64,000 bases of DNA from an uncultured Pseudomonadales bacterium (GTDB lineage Bacteria > Pseudomonadota > Gammaproteobacteria > Pseudomonadales > Azotimanducaceae), in NCBI GenBank assembly GCA_938017975.1, contig CALIKQ010000009.1, positions 17,171-81,170 on the forward strand, read 5' to 3'. The translations under genes and the position numbers were made by a program. Shown here piece by piece: positions 17,711 through 26,278 of this stretch (positions within the stretch are counted from its first letter, which is position 1; each line of letters opens with the position of its first letter). The notes beneath the pieces are model-generated. The model was not told where the DNA came from, ran no database searches, and saw only the letters and a list, made by a program, of their open reading frames with translations.

Positions 17711-18674
17711 AATCTGAGAATTTGAGGAGGCTGTGCCAGCGATAGCGCTCGCCCGGACGTAAGATTGTGTCTTCGGCGCAATCCCGATTAATTGCATTGG
17801 GCACAATCTGCGGCTCAAGGCAAATTGCCTCCAAAGTCCCCGCCTCATCAAAACGGGTGTACATCTGAACACCGGGTTGATCTGTCCAGAGGTCCATTGT
17901 TAGGCCATCATAGCTCAATGATGCGATCAGTGACGGATCGGTTTGGACCAGTGCGGAACTCGAACGATAGAAGTAGTGATCGAACCCGCCCAGATCGCTC
18001 AGACGGGTACGATGGGTTTGCAACCAGTCTGAAACAAATTGCCCTGAATTAGGTTCCAATTCAGGTTGCGCAAGTCCAAAGCGTGTTGTCGTGGCAATTC
18101 GTTCAGAATCTACGGTGTATCCGTCTTCGACATAAAGCGAGAGATGATGATCAGAAAGACTGCCTGATGGCCCAAGACAATAGTAATTGTGTTGGGTCAC
18201 ATTAACCAAAGTTGGCGCAGTACACCGCGCCTCGACCGCGTATGAAACGCCACTTTCAAGCAGTCGAACAGAGCAAGTCAAGTCTATTGCTGCCGGATAA
18301 CCGCCATGCCCTTCCGGTAATCGTGCTGTAAAGTCGAGCCCTTGCTCATGCTCCTCAACGTCCCAATACCATTGCCCCAAACCGAGTTCGCCGCCATGAA
18401 GCTGATGAGCACCGTCATTGGGCTGCAGGTGGATGTCGACCTGATCGATCAAGCAACGGCTATTTTGAATACGCCCGCCAACAGGGCCAACCAGCGCTCC
18501 AAGGCTAACGGTGTCGAAGCAATAGTCTAGATGCTCGGGGAGTGAGAGAACCACAGATCGCCATTCACCGTGAGAGCGAACCTGGAGTGCTGTGGTTCGC
18601 GCGCCATAGTTGATCATCTTTAGCTTTACAGTTTCGGAATTAAGCTCGTAGCCTTGGAGTCGATCAGTATCCAT
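17703..18674 (-). CDS. galM: Aldose 1-epimerase (galactose mutarotase)
   Basis: Interconverts alpha and beta anomers of galactose or glucose. The 323-residue galactose-mutarotase fold has the expected catalytic residues: His93 in HQLHGG, His162 in VTQHNYY and Glu287 in CLEPQIVPNAIN. The start codon shares its first base with the stop of the MoaD-like gene (TGATG), and its end overlaps galK by 8 bases, so translation of the three genes is coupled. Confidence 0.88.
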   Translation of the reverse strand: MDTDRLQGYELNSETVKLKMINYGARTTALQVRSHGEWRSVVLSLPEHLDYCFDTVSLGALVGPVGGRIQNSRCLIDQVDIHLQPNDGAHQLHGGELGLGQWYWDVEEHEQGLDFTARLPEGHGGYPAAIDLTCSVRLLESGVSYAVEARCTAPTLVNVTQHNYYCLGPSGSLSDHHLSLYVEDGYTVDSERIATTTRFGLAQPELEPNSGQFVSDWLQTHRTRLSDLGGFDHYFYRSSSALVQTDPSLIASLSYDGLTMDLWTDQPGVQMYTRFDEAGTLEAICLEPQIVPNAINRDCAEDTILRPGERYRWHSLLKFSDYD

Positions 18675-18916
18675 CAGCCAGCTGCAATTTTTTGGATAAA
18701 ATGGAGCTCGCTGTTTGCCTCAAAGGTTGCAAGGAACGGTTCTTGCACAATTTCACCGTCGATCACGAGCGCGAAGGTCTCGAGGTTCGCTTCCAAGTAA
18801 TTCGGAAGACATTCGCTCAATTCGTTTAGCAATTCACGGTAGCTCAGCGCTGCAACCTTGAGCTGTGTGCATCCTAAGATAGCCTCTAACTCAGAAGAGA
18901 AAAAAACAATGGCCAC
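18674..18916 (-). CDS. MoaD/ThiS-like beta-grasp protein
   Basis: 80-residue protein with the size and pattern of MoaD/ThiS sulfur carriers: N-terminal strand MAIVFFSSELEAILG, a helix around YRELLNELSECLP, then LVIDGEIVQEPF and a hydrophobic C-terminal strand ELHFIQKIAAG. MoaD proteins end in Gly-Gly for thiocarboxylation; this ends Ala-Gly, so classical carrier activity is in doubt. The gene starts with GTG six bases after the molybdenum-hydroxylase large subunit and ends coupled to galM. A role in molybdopterin supply to the upstream enzyme is plausible by position only. Confidence 0.6.
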   Translation of the reverse strand: MAIVFFSSELEAILGCTQLKVAALSYRELLNELSECLPNYLEANLETFALVIDGEIVQEPFLATFEANSELHFIQKIAAG

Positions 18917-18922
18917 TGCCGC

Positions 18923-21175
18923 TTATCCACGCTTCATGATCAATTCCAAAAGTTTTGGTGGAGAACAAGGCAACGAGGTGATTGGCAACCCTATGGCCTC
19001 GCTAACAGCAGTCCCAACTGCCGCCAAGGGCGGCACGATACCCGTCTCGCCGACGCCTCGGACACCAAAAGGATGGAAACTATTCGGTACTTCAACAATA
19101 ATCGTTTCAATCTCTGGCAAATCCGAGGCTAAAGGAATTCGATAGTCTAAAAACCCTGCATTTTCCATTACACCATCAGCGCTGTAGACATATTCTTCAT
19201 TCAGGGCCCAACCAATCCCCTGTACCGCCCCGCCTTGAAATTGCCCTTCTACGTAACTGGGGTGAATGGCTTTGCCCGCATCTTGAATTGCGGTGTACCT
19301 CAAAACATCGGTCTTGCCGGTCTCGGGATCGACTTGAACATCGCAGAGATGAACAGCAAAACTCGGTCCCGCCCCCCGGGCATTAATATTGGCCCTGCCT
19401 GTAATTTGACCACCCGTTTTTTCTGCTTTCGCGCAAATCTCGGCCAAGCTCAGACGCTCATCGCTGGACAAGTTGTAAGCAACACCATTCTTATAATCAA
19501 CCTGTTCTGGCGTGACGTTCCAAAGCTCAGCGGCCCTGGCTTTTAACTGGTCTACGATATCTTCTGCTGCCTCGATGACGGCCATTCCGGTGGCAAAGGT
19601 TGTGCGACTACCTCCTGTCGTCTGATTATAGGCAACGTGCTCTGTATCAGCGACGATCGGGTTGAGCGTCGAAGGAGAGACACCCAACACTTCAGCAGCC
19701 ATCATCTGCATAGAAGCCCTTGATCCGCCAATATCGGGAGAACCTTCAATGATTGATCCAGTACCATCCGGATTAAGATGGATCATGACACTCGATTGAC
19801 CACCGATGTTGAACCAAAACCCTGCGGCGAGACCACGCCCCGCATTTTCTTGTAGCGTAGACTGATAATGAGGAGATGACTTGGCCGCGAGAAGACAGGC
19901 TTCGAGCCCTACTGTTTTTAACTTAGGACCATAAATTGTTTGTGTCCCTTCTTTTGCTGCATTTTTTAACCTCAAATCAATGGGATCCATCCCAAGTTTA
20001 GAGGCGAGCTCGTTTACAGCCATTTCGGCCGCGAATTCCGCTTGGGGCGCTCCGGGTGCCCGATACGCTGCAGCTTTGGGTTTGTTGACAACAACGTCGA
20101 AGCCCTCGACGTACATATTCTCAACATCGTAAGGTGTGAAAATTGTCATGCAGCCTGGCCCCATTGGGGATCCTTTAAACGCCCCTGCTTCATAATGCAG
20201 TGAGGCCTGCATTGCAGTGATGGTCCCATCCGACTTGGCCCCGATCTTCACCTTACTTTGGCTAGCAGAAGCTGGCCCTGAGGCTCTAAAGACATCCTCT
20301 CTAGACATCGTCATCTTGACAGGTCGGCCGGATTTTTTGGATAAGATAAGCGCAACGGGCTCAAGGTAGACGGTTGTTTTCCCGCCAAAGCCCCCACCAA
20401 TTTCACTCGCAACGACTTTAATTTGTCCTAATTCCATGTTCAGCAGCTGAGCGACTCGCGCTCGAACGTCGAAGTGACCTTGAGTAGGACACCAAATCAT
20501 CGAAGGACCATTATCATCAAAGCGAACCGTCGTCGCATGCGGTTCGATATAGCCTTGGTGAACCGTTGGCGTCTCGTAGGACCGCTCAACAATGATATCC
20601 GCAGCCTCAAAACCCAGATCAATATCGCCTTTTTTGAGTTCCATTCGGGCTGCGATGTTGGAAGCAGCCGAAGCCGGCTCCAGTAATCCTTGCGTCATCA
20701 TATTATCGTGTAGCAGCGCGGCGCCGTCCTTGATCGCAGCATCAATGGTCAAGACTGGATCCAGCACTTCATAGGCGACCTGAATTAGCTCAAGCGCAGC
20801 CTGGGCTGCCGCCTCGGTTCGCGCAGCTACCGCCGCAATGGCGTGGCCATGATAGAGCACTTTGGTGTCCGCGAGCACATTCGCCGCAGTATCAAACAGA
20901 TCCTTACGCGCCGTTCCTGCCGCCACAGCCTCGGCATTGACGGACGGAAAGTCTTGGTAGGTCGCAACGGCGAACACATCGGGATGCGCCTCGGCCTCAG
21001 AAACATCCAGAGATGTGATCTTAGCGTGGGCATGGGGGCTTCTGAGAATCGCACCCCAAATCATCCCGGGAATCGAAAGGTCAGCGCCGTAGTTCGCTTT
21101 GCCTGTTACTTTATCGAAACCGTCAGGCCGAATGGTTCTTTGTCCGATATGTTGGTATTCTCGCGCTTCGCTCAT
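18923..21175 (-). CDS. Xanthine dehydrogenase-family Mo-hydroxylase, large (molybdopterin) subunit
   Basis: Catalytic subunit of a three-part molybdenum hydroxylase (LMS type), 750 residues. Conserved parts include the N-terminal hammerhead (KVTGKANYGADL), SEIGGGFGGKT, the loop AAYRAPGAPQAEFAAE and the catalytic base Glu710 in RGVGETGIVPPL. The active-site loop is not the AYxCSFR of form I CO dehydrogenase, so aerobic CO oxidation is unlikely; aldehyde, N-heterocycle or purine oxidation is possible. The start at 21175 has GGAG seven bases upstream, one base after the Fe-S subunit gene. Confidence 0.88.
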   Translation of the reverse strand: MSEAREYQHIGQRTIRPDGFDKVTGKANYGADLSIPGMIWGAILRSPHAHAKITSLDVSEAEAHPDVFAVATYQDFPSVNAEAVAAGTARKDLFDTAANVLADTKVLYHGHAIAAVAARTEAAAQAALELIQVAYEVLDPVLTIDAAIKDGAALLHDNMMTQGLLEPASAASNIAARMELKKGDIDLGFEAADIIVERSYETPTVHQGYIEPHATTVRFDDNGPSMIWCPTQGHFDVRARVAQLLNMELGQIKVVASEIGGGFGGKTTVYLEPVALILSKKSGRPVKMTMSREDVFRASGPASASQSKVKIGAKSDGTITAMQASLHYEAGAFKGSPMGPGCMTIFTPYDVENMYVEGFDVVVNKPKAAAYRAPGAPQAEFAAEMAVNELASKLGMDPIDLRLKNAAKEGTQTIYGPKLKTVGLEACLLAAKSSPHYQSTLQENAGRGLAAGFWFNIGGQSSVMIHLNPDGTGSIIEGSPDIGGSRASMQMMAAEVLGVSPSTLNPIVADTEHVAYNQTTGGSRTTFATGMAVIEAAEDIVDQLKARAAELWNVTPEQVDYKNGVAYNLSSDERLSLAEICAKAEKTGGQITGRANINARGAGPSFAVHLCDVQVDPETGKTDVLRYTAIQDAGKAIHPSYVEGQFQGGAVQGIGWALNEEYVYSADGVMENAGFLDYRIPLASDLPEIETIIVEVPNSFHPFGVRGVGETGIVPPLAAVGTAVSEAIGLPITSLPCSPPKLLELIMKRG

Positions 21176-21176
21176 T

Positions 21177-21653
21177 TCAAGCTCCTTGTCGCATAACGTC
21201 AGCGGCATCCATCACTGCCTTAATAATTTTGTCGTAGCCCGTACATCGACACAGATTTCCTGCCAGATAGTACCTGGCTTCTTCTTCTGTGGGCGCAGGG
21301 TTTTCCTCGAGCAGCGCTTTTGTTGAAACAATGAGGCCAGGTGTACAAATCCCGCACTGAAGCGCTGCATGCTCTAAAAACTTCTCTTGAATAACATGCA
21401 ATTTATCTTGATGAGCAATGCCCTCGATCGTCTCGACTTGGCTGCCTTGCGCTTCGACTCCCAGCACGAGGCACGAGCAAACCAGCGCGCCATCCAGCAT
21501 GACTGAGCAAGCCCCGCAATCGCCCGACCCGCAACCTTCTTTGGTGCCCGTCAATCCGATTTCGTTGCGCAACGCGTGTAGTAGCGTGTCACTGGGCGAA
21601 CAAAGAAATTCCACCGCATCGCCATTCACCACCGTTGAAACATGTGTTTTCAT
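21177..21653 (-). CDS. Mo-hydroxylase 2Fe-2S small subunit
   Basis: Electron-transfer subunit of 158 residues. An N-terminal plant-type ferredoxin domain carries Cys41, Cys46, Cys49 and a fourth ligand at Cys59 or Cys61 (GCGSGDCGACSV ... VCSC). A C-terminal helical domain carries Cys100, Cys103, Cys135 and Cys137 (QCGICTPG ... NLCRCTGY). Its ATG overlaps the FAD-subunit stop by four bases (ATGA). Confidence 0.93.
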   Translation of the reverse strand: MKTHVSTVVNGDAVEFLCSPSDTLLHALRNEIGLTGTKEGCGSGDCGACSVMLDGALVCSCLVLGVEAQGSQVETIEGIAHQDKLHVIQEKFLEHAALQCGICTPGLIVSTKALLEENPAPTEEEARYYLAGNLCRCTGYDKIIKAVMDAADVMRQGA

Positions 21654-22522
21654 AATTGCGCTCCTGCTCGCTCCGCCGCGATCAGCGTCGCGCGCTTAGT
21701 TAATACCCCAACCACGTGGCGCCTGAATTCAACCGTGCCACGTCGATCTGAAATTGGGCTGGCAGCATCAGAGGCAGCTTGTGCAACACCGGCGAGGACC
21801 TCATCGCTGATTCTCTCCCCAACCAAAATATCTTCTGCTGCCGGTACTAAGATCGCCGTAGGAGCTACCGCACCAATGGCTATCCGAGCGTTCCTGCAGA
21901 CGCCCCTGCTGTCCAACGTCAGACTGACTGCCGCACCTGCAACGGCAATATCCATTTCAGTTCTTGGAATAAATCTTAGGTAGGCATCTGCCGTTCCAGG
22001 CTCAGGCCTTGCCAATGTTAATGCCGCTAACAGCTCCCCTTGTTCTAGGCAGTTCTTACCAACGCCCGTGACAAATGCTTCGACTGGAACGACTCGTGTA
22101 CCACTGGGTCCTTGAATGACGCAAATCGCACGATTGGCGATTAAGGCAGGTATCGTGTCTGCTGCCGGGGATGCATTGCAAAGATTTCCACCCAAACTTG
22201 CGCGCCCCTGGACTTGAGTCGATCCAATTAAGTACGCGGCTTCCACCAGGCCTGGGAAGATCGATTTGATATCCTGACGTTTGGTAAACTCTGCGCAGCT
22301 CATAGCGGGCCCGAGCGTCAATCCATCTTCACTCCATTCGGCATCTCGCATTCCTGGTATTTTTTTTACATCCACTACGAGCGATTCGGGTGCCTTTGGT
22401 CGCTGCATTTGGATAATTAAATCAGTCCCTCCTGACAACACTTTTGGGGGCAAGCTAGCGTCCGCAAGTATCTTAATCGCATCATCAATAGAATTAGGGG
22501 CGTGGTAGGTCAAAGCAGCCAT
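21650..22522 (-). CDS. Mo-hydroxylase FAD-binding medium subunit
   Basis: FAD subunit (CoxM/CutM-like, 290 residues) that passes electrons from the Fe-S subunit to an acceptor. It has LSGGTDLIIQM near the N terminus and SLGGNLCNASPAAD as the second FAD-contact motif, followed by the C-terminal CO-dehydrogenase flavoprotein domain. The start at 22522 has GGAG six bases upstream. This is the first gene of the run medium-small-large-MoaD-like-galM-galK. Confidence 0.88.
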   Translation of the reverse strand: MAALTYHAPNSIDDAIKILADASLPPKVLSGGTDLIIQMQRPKAPESLVVDVKKIPGMRDAEWSEDGLTLGPAMSCAEFTKRQDIKSIFPGLVEAAYLIGSTQVQGRASLGGNLCNASPAADTIPALIANRAICVIQGPSGTRVVPVEAFVTGVGKNCLEQGELLAALTLARPEPGTADAYLRFIPRTEMDIAVAGAAVSLTLDSRGVCRNARIAIGAVAPTAILVPAAEDILVGERISDEVLAGVAQAASDAASPISDRRGTVEFRRHVVGVLTKRATLIAAERAGAQL

Positions 22523-22655
22523 GTTTTCTCCAAATAATCGGCTCAAAGCAAGAGCCCGTTATATCACGACGACGATCAAGGCGCATTACCTTCGGTTGCG
22601 ATCAACGTCAATAACTACCTGTTCATTTAGTAGGGTGTTCTGGGGTGAATCAAAG

Positions 22656-23051
22656 TCAGCTCATACCCTGCGCCCAAGCAATTGCGACGGCAATGAAACC
22701 GCCGATCAGCATAATCCAAATCGGCAATTCGGTGATGATCATTCCGATCCCGCGCTTTGAAGGATCTTTGACGTAGCCTGCTGCATAAACCGCACGACCG
22801 ACTAAATAAAAACAACCCAGGCCTGCGGCGTAATATTGTCCAACGTAGTACCCGAAAAGCCACATTACTGGCAGGAAAATTATCAACCGCTCGAGGGTGT
22901 TGTAATGAACCCTGAACCAACGTTCGAAGTGCTCATTGCCGGTCACTGCGGGTGCAGCGACGCCGTATTTACCGCGCGCTCGACCGACCAGCAGACCGAA
23001 AACAGAAAATTGAAGGATGGCAAGCAAAGAGACTGCACTGACTAGTTCCAT
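22656..23051 (-). CDS. MAPEG family membrane protein
   Basis: 131-residue integral membrane protein with four hydrophobic segments and the MAPEG pattern: FRVHYNTLERLIIFLPVMWLFG, then GRAVYAAGYVKDPSKRGIG. Relatives include microsomal glutathione S-transferase and related eicosanoid/glutathione enzymes; bacterial substrates are mostly unknown. GAGG precedes the ATG. The gene is followed by the Mo-hydroxylase operon on the same strand after 133 bases and is divergent from the GNAT gene. Confidence 0.82.
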   Translation of the reverse strand: MELVSAVSLLAILQFSVFGLLVGRARGKYGVAAPAVTGNEHFERWFRVHYNTLERLIIFLPVMWLFGYYVGQYYAAGLGCFYLVGRAVYAAGYVKDPSKRGIGMIITELPIWIMLIGGFIAVAIAWAQGMS

Positions 23052-23324
23052 GAAAACCTCGACGAATAGTTGGAAGTTCCGATTGTGATGATATTTTTTG
23101 CCTTGGGCAACCTAAACGCTGAAGCAATGCTTAAGCCCAACGTGGGGAATCAGAGCTCGCGATCTTTAATGGGTCAGACGAGTTAAAGAGTACCTAGACA
23201 GTTAATTTCCCGCGAATTAGCAGACGAGTTCCTGTAAACTTTACGTACTAGGGAGACAGGCTCACTAGGAGCCAAAAAGACTCCTTTTGATTAATTATGC
23301 CCCCTTTCGAACCGAGATCAGAAC

Positions 23325-23792
23325 ATGATTAGTTTGCGCAAAGCGTTACAGGAAGACGTCCCTATTATTGCTCAATTTAACGTTGCAATGGCATTAGAGA
23401 CGGAAGATAAGACGTTGGACCCAGAAGTTCTGCGTTCTGGCGTGCGTAGAATGCAAGCAGACGCAAGTCTTGGCTTTTATCTCGTGGCTTTAAGAAATAA
23501 TGAGGTAGCCGGTTGTTTAGGCGTCACCTTTGAGTGGAGTGATTGGCGAGATGGCTTGTTTTGGTGGATTCAAAGTGTTTTTGTTGATCCCAGTCATCGA
23601 GGATGCGGCGTATTTACTGCGCTATATCGCGATACAGAGCGTTTGGCGATTGCAACCCCCGAAGTCATTGGACTAAGGCTGTATGCAGATCAAGATAATG
23701 ATCGAGCAATTCGCACTTATCATCGCTTGGGCATGCGCACAACAGAGTATCGCCTGCTCGAAGTCGATCTGCGTCGAAATAAGATTGGATAA
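23325..23792 (+). CDS. GNAT family N-acetyltransferase
   Basis: 155-residue Gcn5-related acetyltransferase. The acetyl-CoA pyrophosphate loop is VFVDPSHRGCGVFTAL, and the C-terminal part reads LRLYADQDNDRAIRTYHRLGMR, typical of small-molecule or peptide N-acetyltransferases. It ends two bases before the ATP-grasp gene, so it belongs to that operon; this may point to acetylation of an amine or peptide made or trimmed by the cluster. Substrate unknown. Confidence 0.85.
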   Translation: MISLRKALQEDVPIIAQFNVAMALETEDKTLDPEVLRSGVRRMQADASLGFYLVALRNNEVAGCLGVTFEWSDWRDGLFWWIQSVFVDPSHRGCGVFTALYRDTERLAIATPEVIGLRLYADQDNDRAIRTYHRLGMRTTEYRLLEVDLRRNKIG

Positions 23793-23794
23793 CG

Positions 23795-25255
23795 ATGGAC
23801 TTAGACGCTTACACCTCTCAGCCCGGATTCTTTGATGAGCTCCTAACCCCCAAGGGTCGAGCCCGCCCAGGCTCTGCACAACTAGCACGGTTTCTCAGGA
23901 AGAGCACCGGCGCAGAGCTGAATCTAAAGAGAGAATCCGCTGACCTAGCGATCAAAACTTTGGGGATTTCTTTTACTGTCTACAGTGAAGGACAAAATAT
24001 CGATCGGCAATGGCCTTTTGACCTCGTCCCTCGGATCATCCGTGCCAACGAATGGCAAATGATCGAATTGGGGTTAAAACAAAGGCTTAAAGCACTAAAT
24101 TTATTCATTACTGATGTCTATAACGAGCAGTTCATCGTAAAAGATGGGATTATCCCTAATGATATTCTTGCATCATCTAAAGACTTTCGGCCCGAGTGCA
24201 TCGGCATGCGACCAAAGTTTGATGTTTGGGCGCACATCTGTGGCACGGACCTCATTCGGGACAAAGATGGTACCGTTTACGTCCTCGAAGACAACCTTAG
24301 AGTGCCGTCTGGGGTCTCATATATGCTTGAGAACCGAAACATCAGCAAACGGGTTCTTCCAGAATTGCTGGATCGTCATAACGTCATGCCGATGGATGAT
24401 TATCCCTCACAGCTCTTCAACACACTCTGTTCGCTATCACCCCGATCTATTAAAAGTCCGGAAGTCGTACTTCTAACTCCTGGAATTTTTAATTCAGCCT
24501 ATTTCGAGCACGCGTTCCTCGCGCAGCGGATGGGCGTTGAGCTCGTGGAAGGCTCAGATTTGGTGGTCGAAAATGACGACTGCGTCTACATGAAGACAGT
24601 CGAAGGCGCTTCACGCGTTGACGTAATCTATCGCCGAATTGATGATCAGTTTATGGACCCTGAGGTTTTTAAGCCAGAATCGATGCTGGGAGTAAAGGGC
24701 CTGATGCGGGCTTGGCGCGCCGGTAATGTTGCAATCGCAAATGCTCCTGGAGTAGGTGTCGCAGATGACAAGGTGGTTTATACCTACGTGCCTGACATGA
24801 TTCGATACTATCTCAACGAAGCGCCATTACTACCCAATGTGCCCAGCTATCTTTGCTCTAACGCCGAGGAGCGCGCATTTGTGATTGATCACTGCCAAGA
24901 TTTAGTGATCAAACCGGCCAACGAGTCCGGCGGTTATGGCATGTATATCGGACCGAGAGAAACGGCAAAATCAACCCGTAACATTCGCAAGCTGATTACT
25001 GCTAATCCGCGCAATTATATGGCTCAGCCGGTGATCAGCTTATCCACCGCTCCCACGCTCATTGGTGATCAACTAGAGCCTAGACACGTCGATCTCCGCC
25101 CTTTCATCCTTCAAGGTGAGGATAGCTTTGTGACTGCAGGTGGATTAACGCGTGTCGCGCTGGTTCGTGGGTCTCTCGTGGTTAATTCCTCCCAAGGGGG
25201 AGGTAGCAAGGATACCTGGGTTGTTTCTGACGTCACAAAAAATGGAATGAGATAA
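23795..25255 (+). CDS. Circularly permuted ATP-grasp protein (type 2; DUF404/DUF407)
   Basis: 486-residue predicted carboxylate-amine ligase of the circularly permuted ATP-grasp group that travels with alpha-E and Anbu/transglutaminase genes. Conserved pieces include RPECIGMRPKFDVWAHICG, VLEDNLRVPSGVSYMLENR, PGIFNSAYFEHAFLAQRMG, LVIKPANESGGYGMYIG and RHVDLRPFILQG near the C terminus. It probably forms an amide or peptide bond; the product is unknown. It sits two bases from both neighbours (GNAT upstream, alpha-E downstream). Confidence 0.88.
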   Translation: MDLDAYTSQPGFFDELLTPKGRARPGSAQLARFLRKSTGAELNLKRESADLAIKTLGISFTVYSEGQNIDRQWPFDLVPRIIRANEWQMIELGLKQRLKALNLFITDVYNEQFIVKDGIIPNDILASSKDFRPECIGMRPKFDVWAHICGTDLIRDKDGTVYVLEDNLRVPSGVSYMLENRNISKRVLPELLDRHNVMPMDDYPSQLFNTLCSLSPRSIKSPEVVLLTPGIFNSAYFEHAFLAQRMGVELVEGSDLVVENDDCVYMKTVEGASRVDVIYRRIDDQFMDPEVFKPESMLGVKGLMRAWRAGNVAIANAPGVGVADDKVVYTYVPDMIRYYLNEAPLLPNVPSYLCSNAEERAFVIDHCQDLVIKPANESGGYGMYIGPRETAKSTRNIRKLITANPRNYMAQPVISLSTAPTLIGDQLEPRHVDLRPFILQGEDSFVTAGGLTRVALVRGSLVVNSSQGGGSKDTWVVSDVTKNGMR

Positions 25256-25257
25256 CA

Positions 25258-26175
25258 ATGCTATCCCGAGTCGCAGAACGATTGTACTGGTTTGGCCGGT
25301 ATTTAGAGCGGGTCGAAAACACTGCAAGGCTGCTTTCGGTCTATTCAAACGTCGTCTTAGACCTCCCAAAAGCAGGTTTTGTTTGGGGCTCTTTGGTCGA
25401 TATCACCGGATATGTTGAGCCATTTAAGACGCGTTTTAAATCACCAACTGAACGCAATGTCGTAAAATTTCTCCTCGATGACCCTTCTGGCTCACTCAGG
25501 GCAAATGTACTGCGTGCTCGGGAAAATGCTCGAACGACCAGAGACCTCATGCCGAGTGAGGCTTGGGAGAAAATGAATGAACTACATTTCCTGCTCAGTC
25601 GAAACCTAAATCAGCAGGTTAGTCGAAATGACCGACACGAATTTTTGGCTCAGATAATTGACCTTTGCCTTGAGTTAACCGGTTATTTAAGCGGTAGCAT
25701 GAGCCGTCTCGCCCCTTACTATTTCATCAAAATGGGTCGAAACATTGAGCGAGCAGATATGACAACACGCGTTATCGATGTGGCCTCCCTAAACTTAATC
25801 GGACCAGCAAGCTTGTTGAGCGAAAACGACAACATTTTATGGATGGGGGTCCTTCAATCACTGAATGCCTATCAAATGTACCGCCAGCAAATTCAGGCCC
25901 GCATTCAAGGGACCGAGGTCGTAGACTTTCTGCTCAAAGATCGATCTTTTCCGAGAAGCGTTAGCTACTGCTTGGGCGAGGTTGGCAGCAGCTTTAAGCA
26001 TCTCCCTCGTCACGATAAGGCTCTGAAGACGGTCCGGCGTGCCCAGCGCATTGTCGCTAGAGCCGCCGCGGTGGATTTGTTGGCCAATGACAAATTGCAT
26101 GACTTTATTGACCACACTCAAGAGAACATTGGTTTGACGCATGCCAGCCTCACTCATATTTGGTTCAGTGCTTGA
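25258..26175 (+). CDS. Alpha-E domain protein (DUF403)
   Basis: 305-residue all-helical protein. It opens with MLSRVAERLYWFGRYLERVENTARLL, the characteristic start of the alpha-E family, and contains SRLAPYYFIKMGRNIERADMTTRVIDV. Its biochemical role is not established; family members are nearly always encoded after the permuted ATP-grasp ligase and are predicted to work with it. In many genomes a transglutaminase-like protease follows; here the next gene is the convergent Anbu homologue, 103 bases away. Confidence 0.87.
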   Translation: MLSRVAERLYWFGRYLERVENTARLLSVYSNVVLDLPKAGFVWGSLVDITGYVEPFKTRFKSPTERNVVKFLLDDPSGSLRANVLRARENARTTRDLMPSEAWEKMNELHFLLSRNLNQQVSRNDRHEFLAQIIDLCLELTGYLSGSMSRLAPYYFIKMGRNIERADMTTRVIDVASLNLIGPASLLSENDNILWMGVLQSLNAYQMYRQQIQARIQGTEVVDFLLKDRSFPRSVSYCLGEVGSSFKHLPRHDKALKTVRRAQRIVARAAAVDLLANDKLHDFIDHTQENIGLTHASLTHIWFSA

Positions 26176-26278
26176 GACTTCAGAAGCAAAAAGCCAACAG
26201 GCTGTTGGTCCATCTTTCGTTGCGGTCGTGGAGAATTTGATAGCGGCGAGTATTAAACCCTGTCCTGTCGTCGCAGGG

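Noticed and set aside
17711..17872. Longer galK N terminus
   Set aside because: The extension lies inside galM, and the internal ATG at 17710 aligns with the usual galactokinase start and shows stop-start coupling.
18923..21175. Aerobic CO dehydrogenase large subunit
   Set aside because: The active-site loop AYRAPGAPQ lacks the AYxCSFR signature of form I CO dehydrogenase.
26176..26278. Remnant of a transglutaminase gene between alpha-E and Anbu
   Set aside because: The 103-base gap is too short and no transglutaminase-like residues are visible in any frame.
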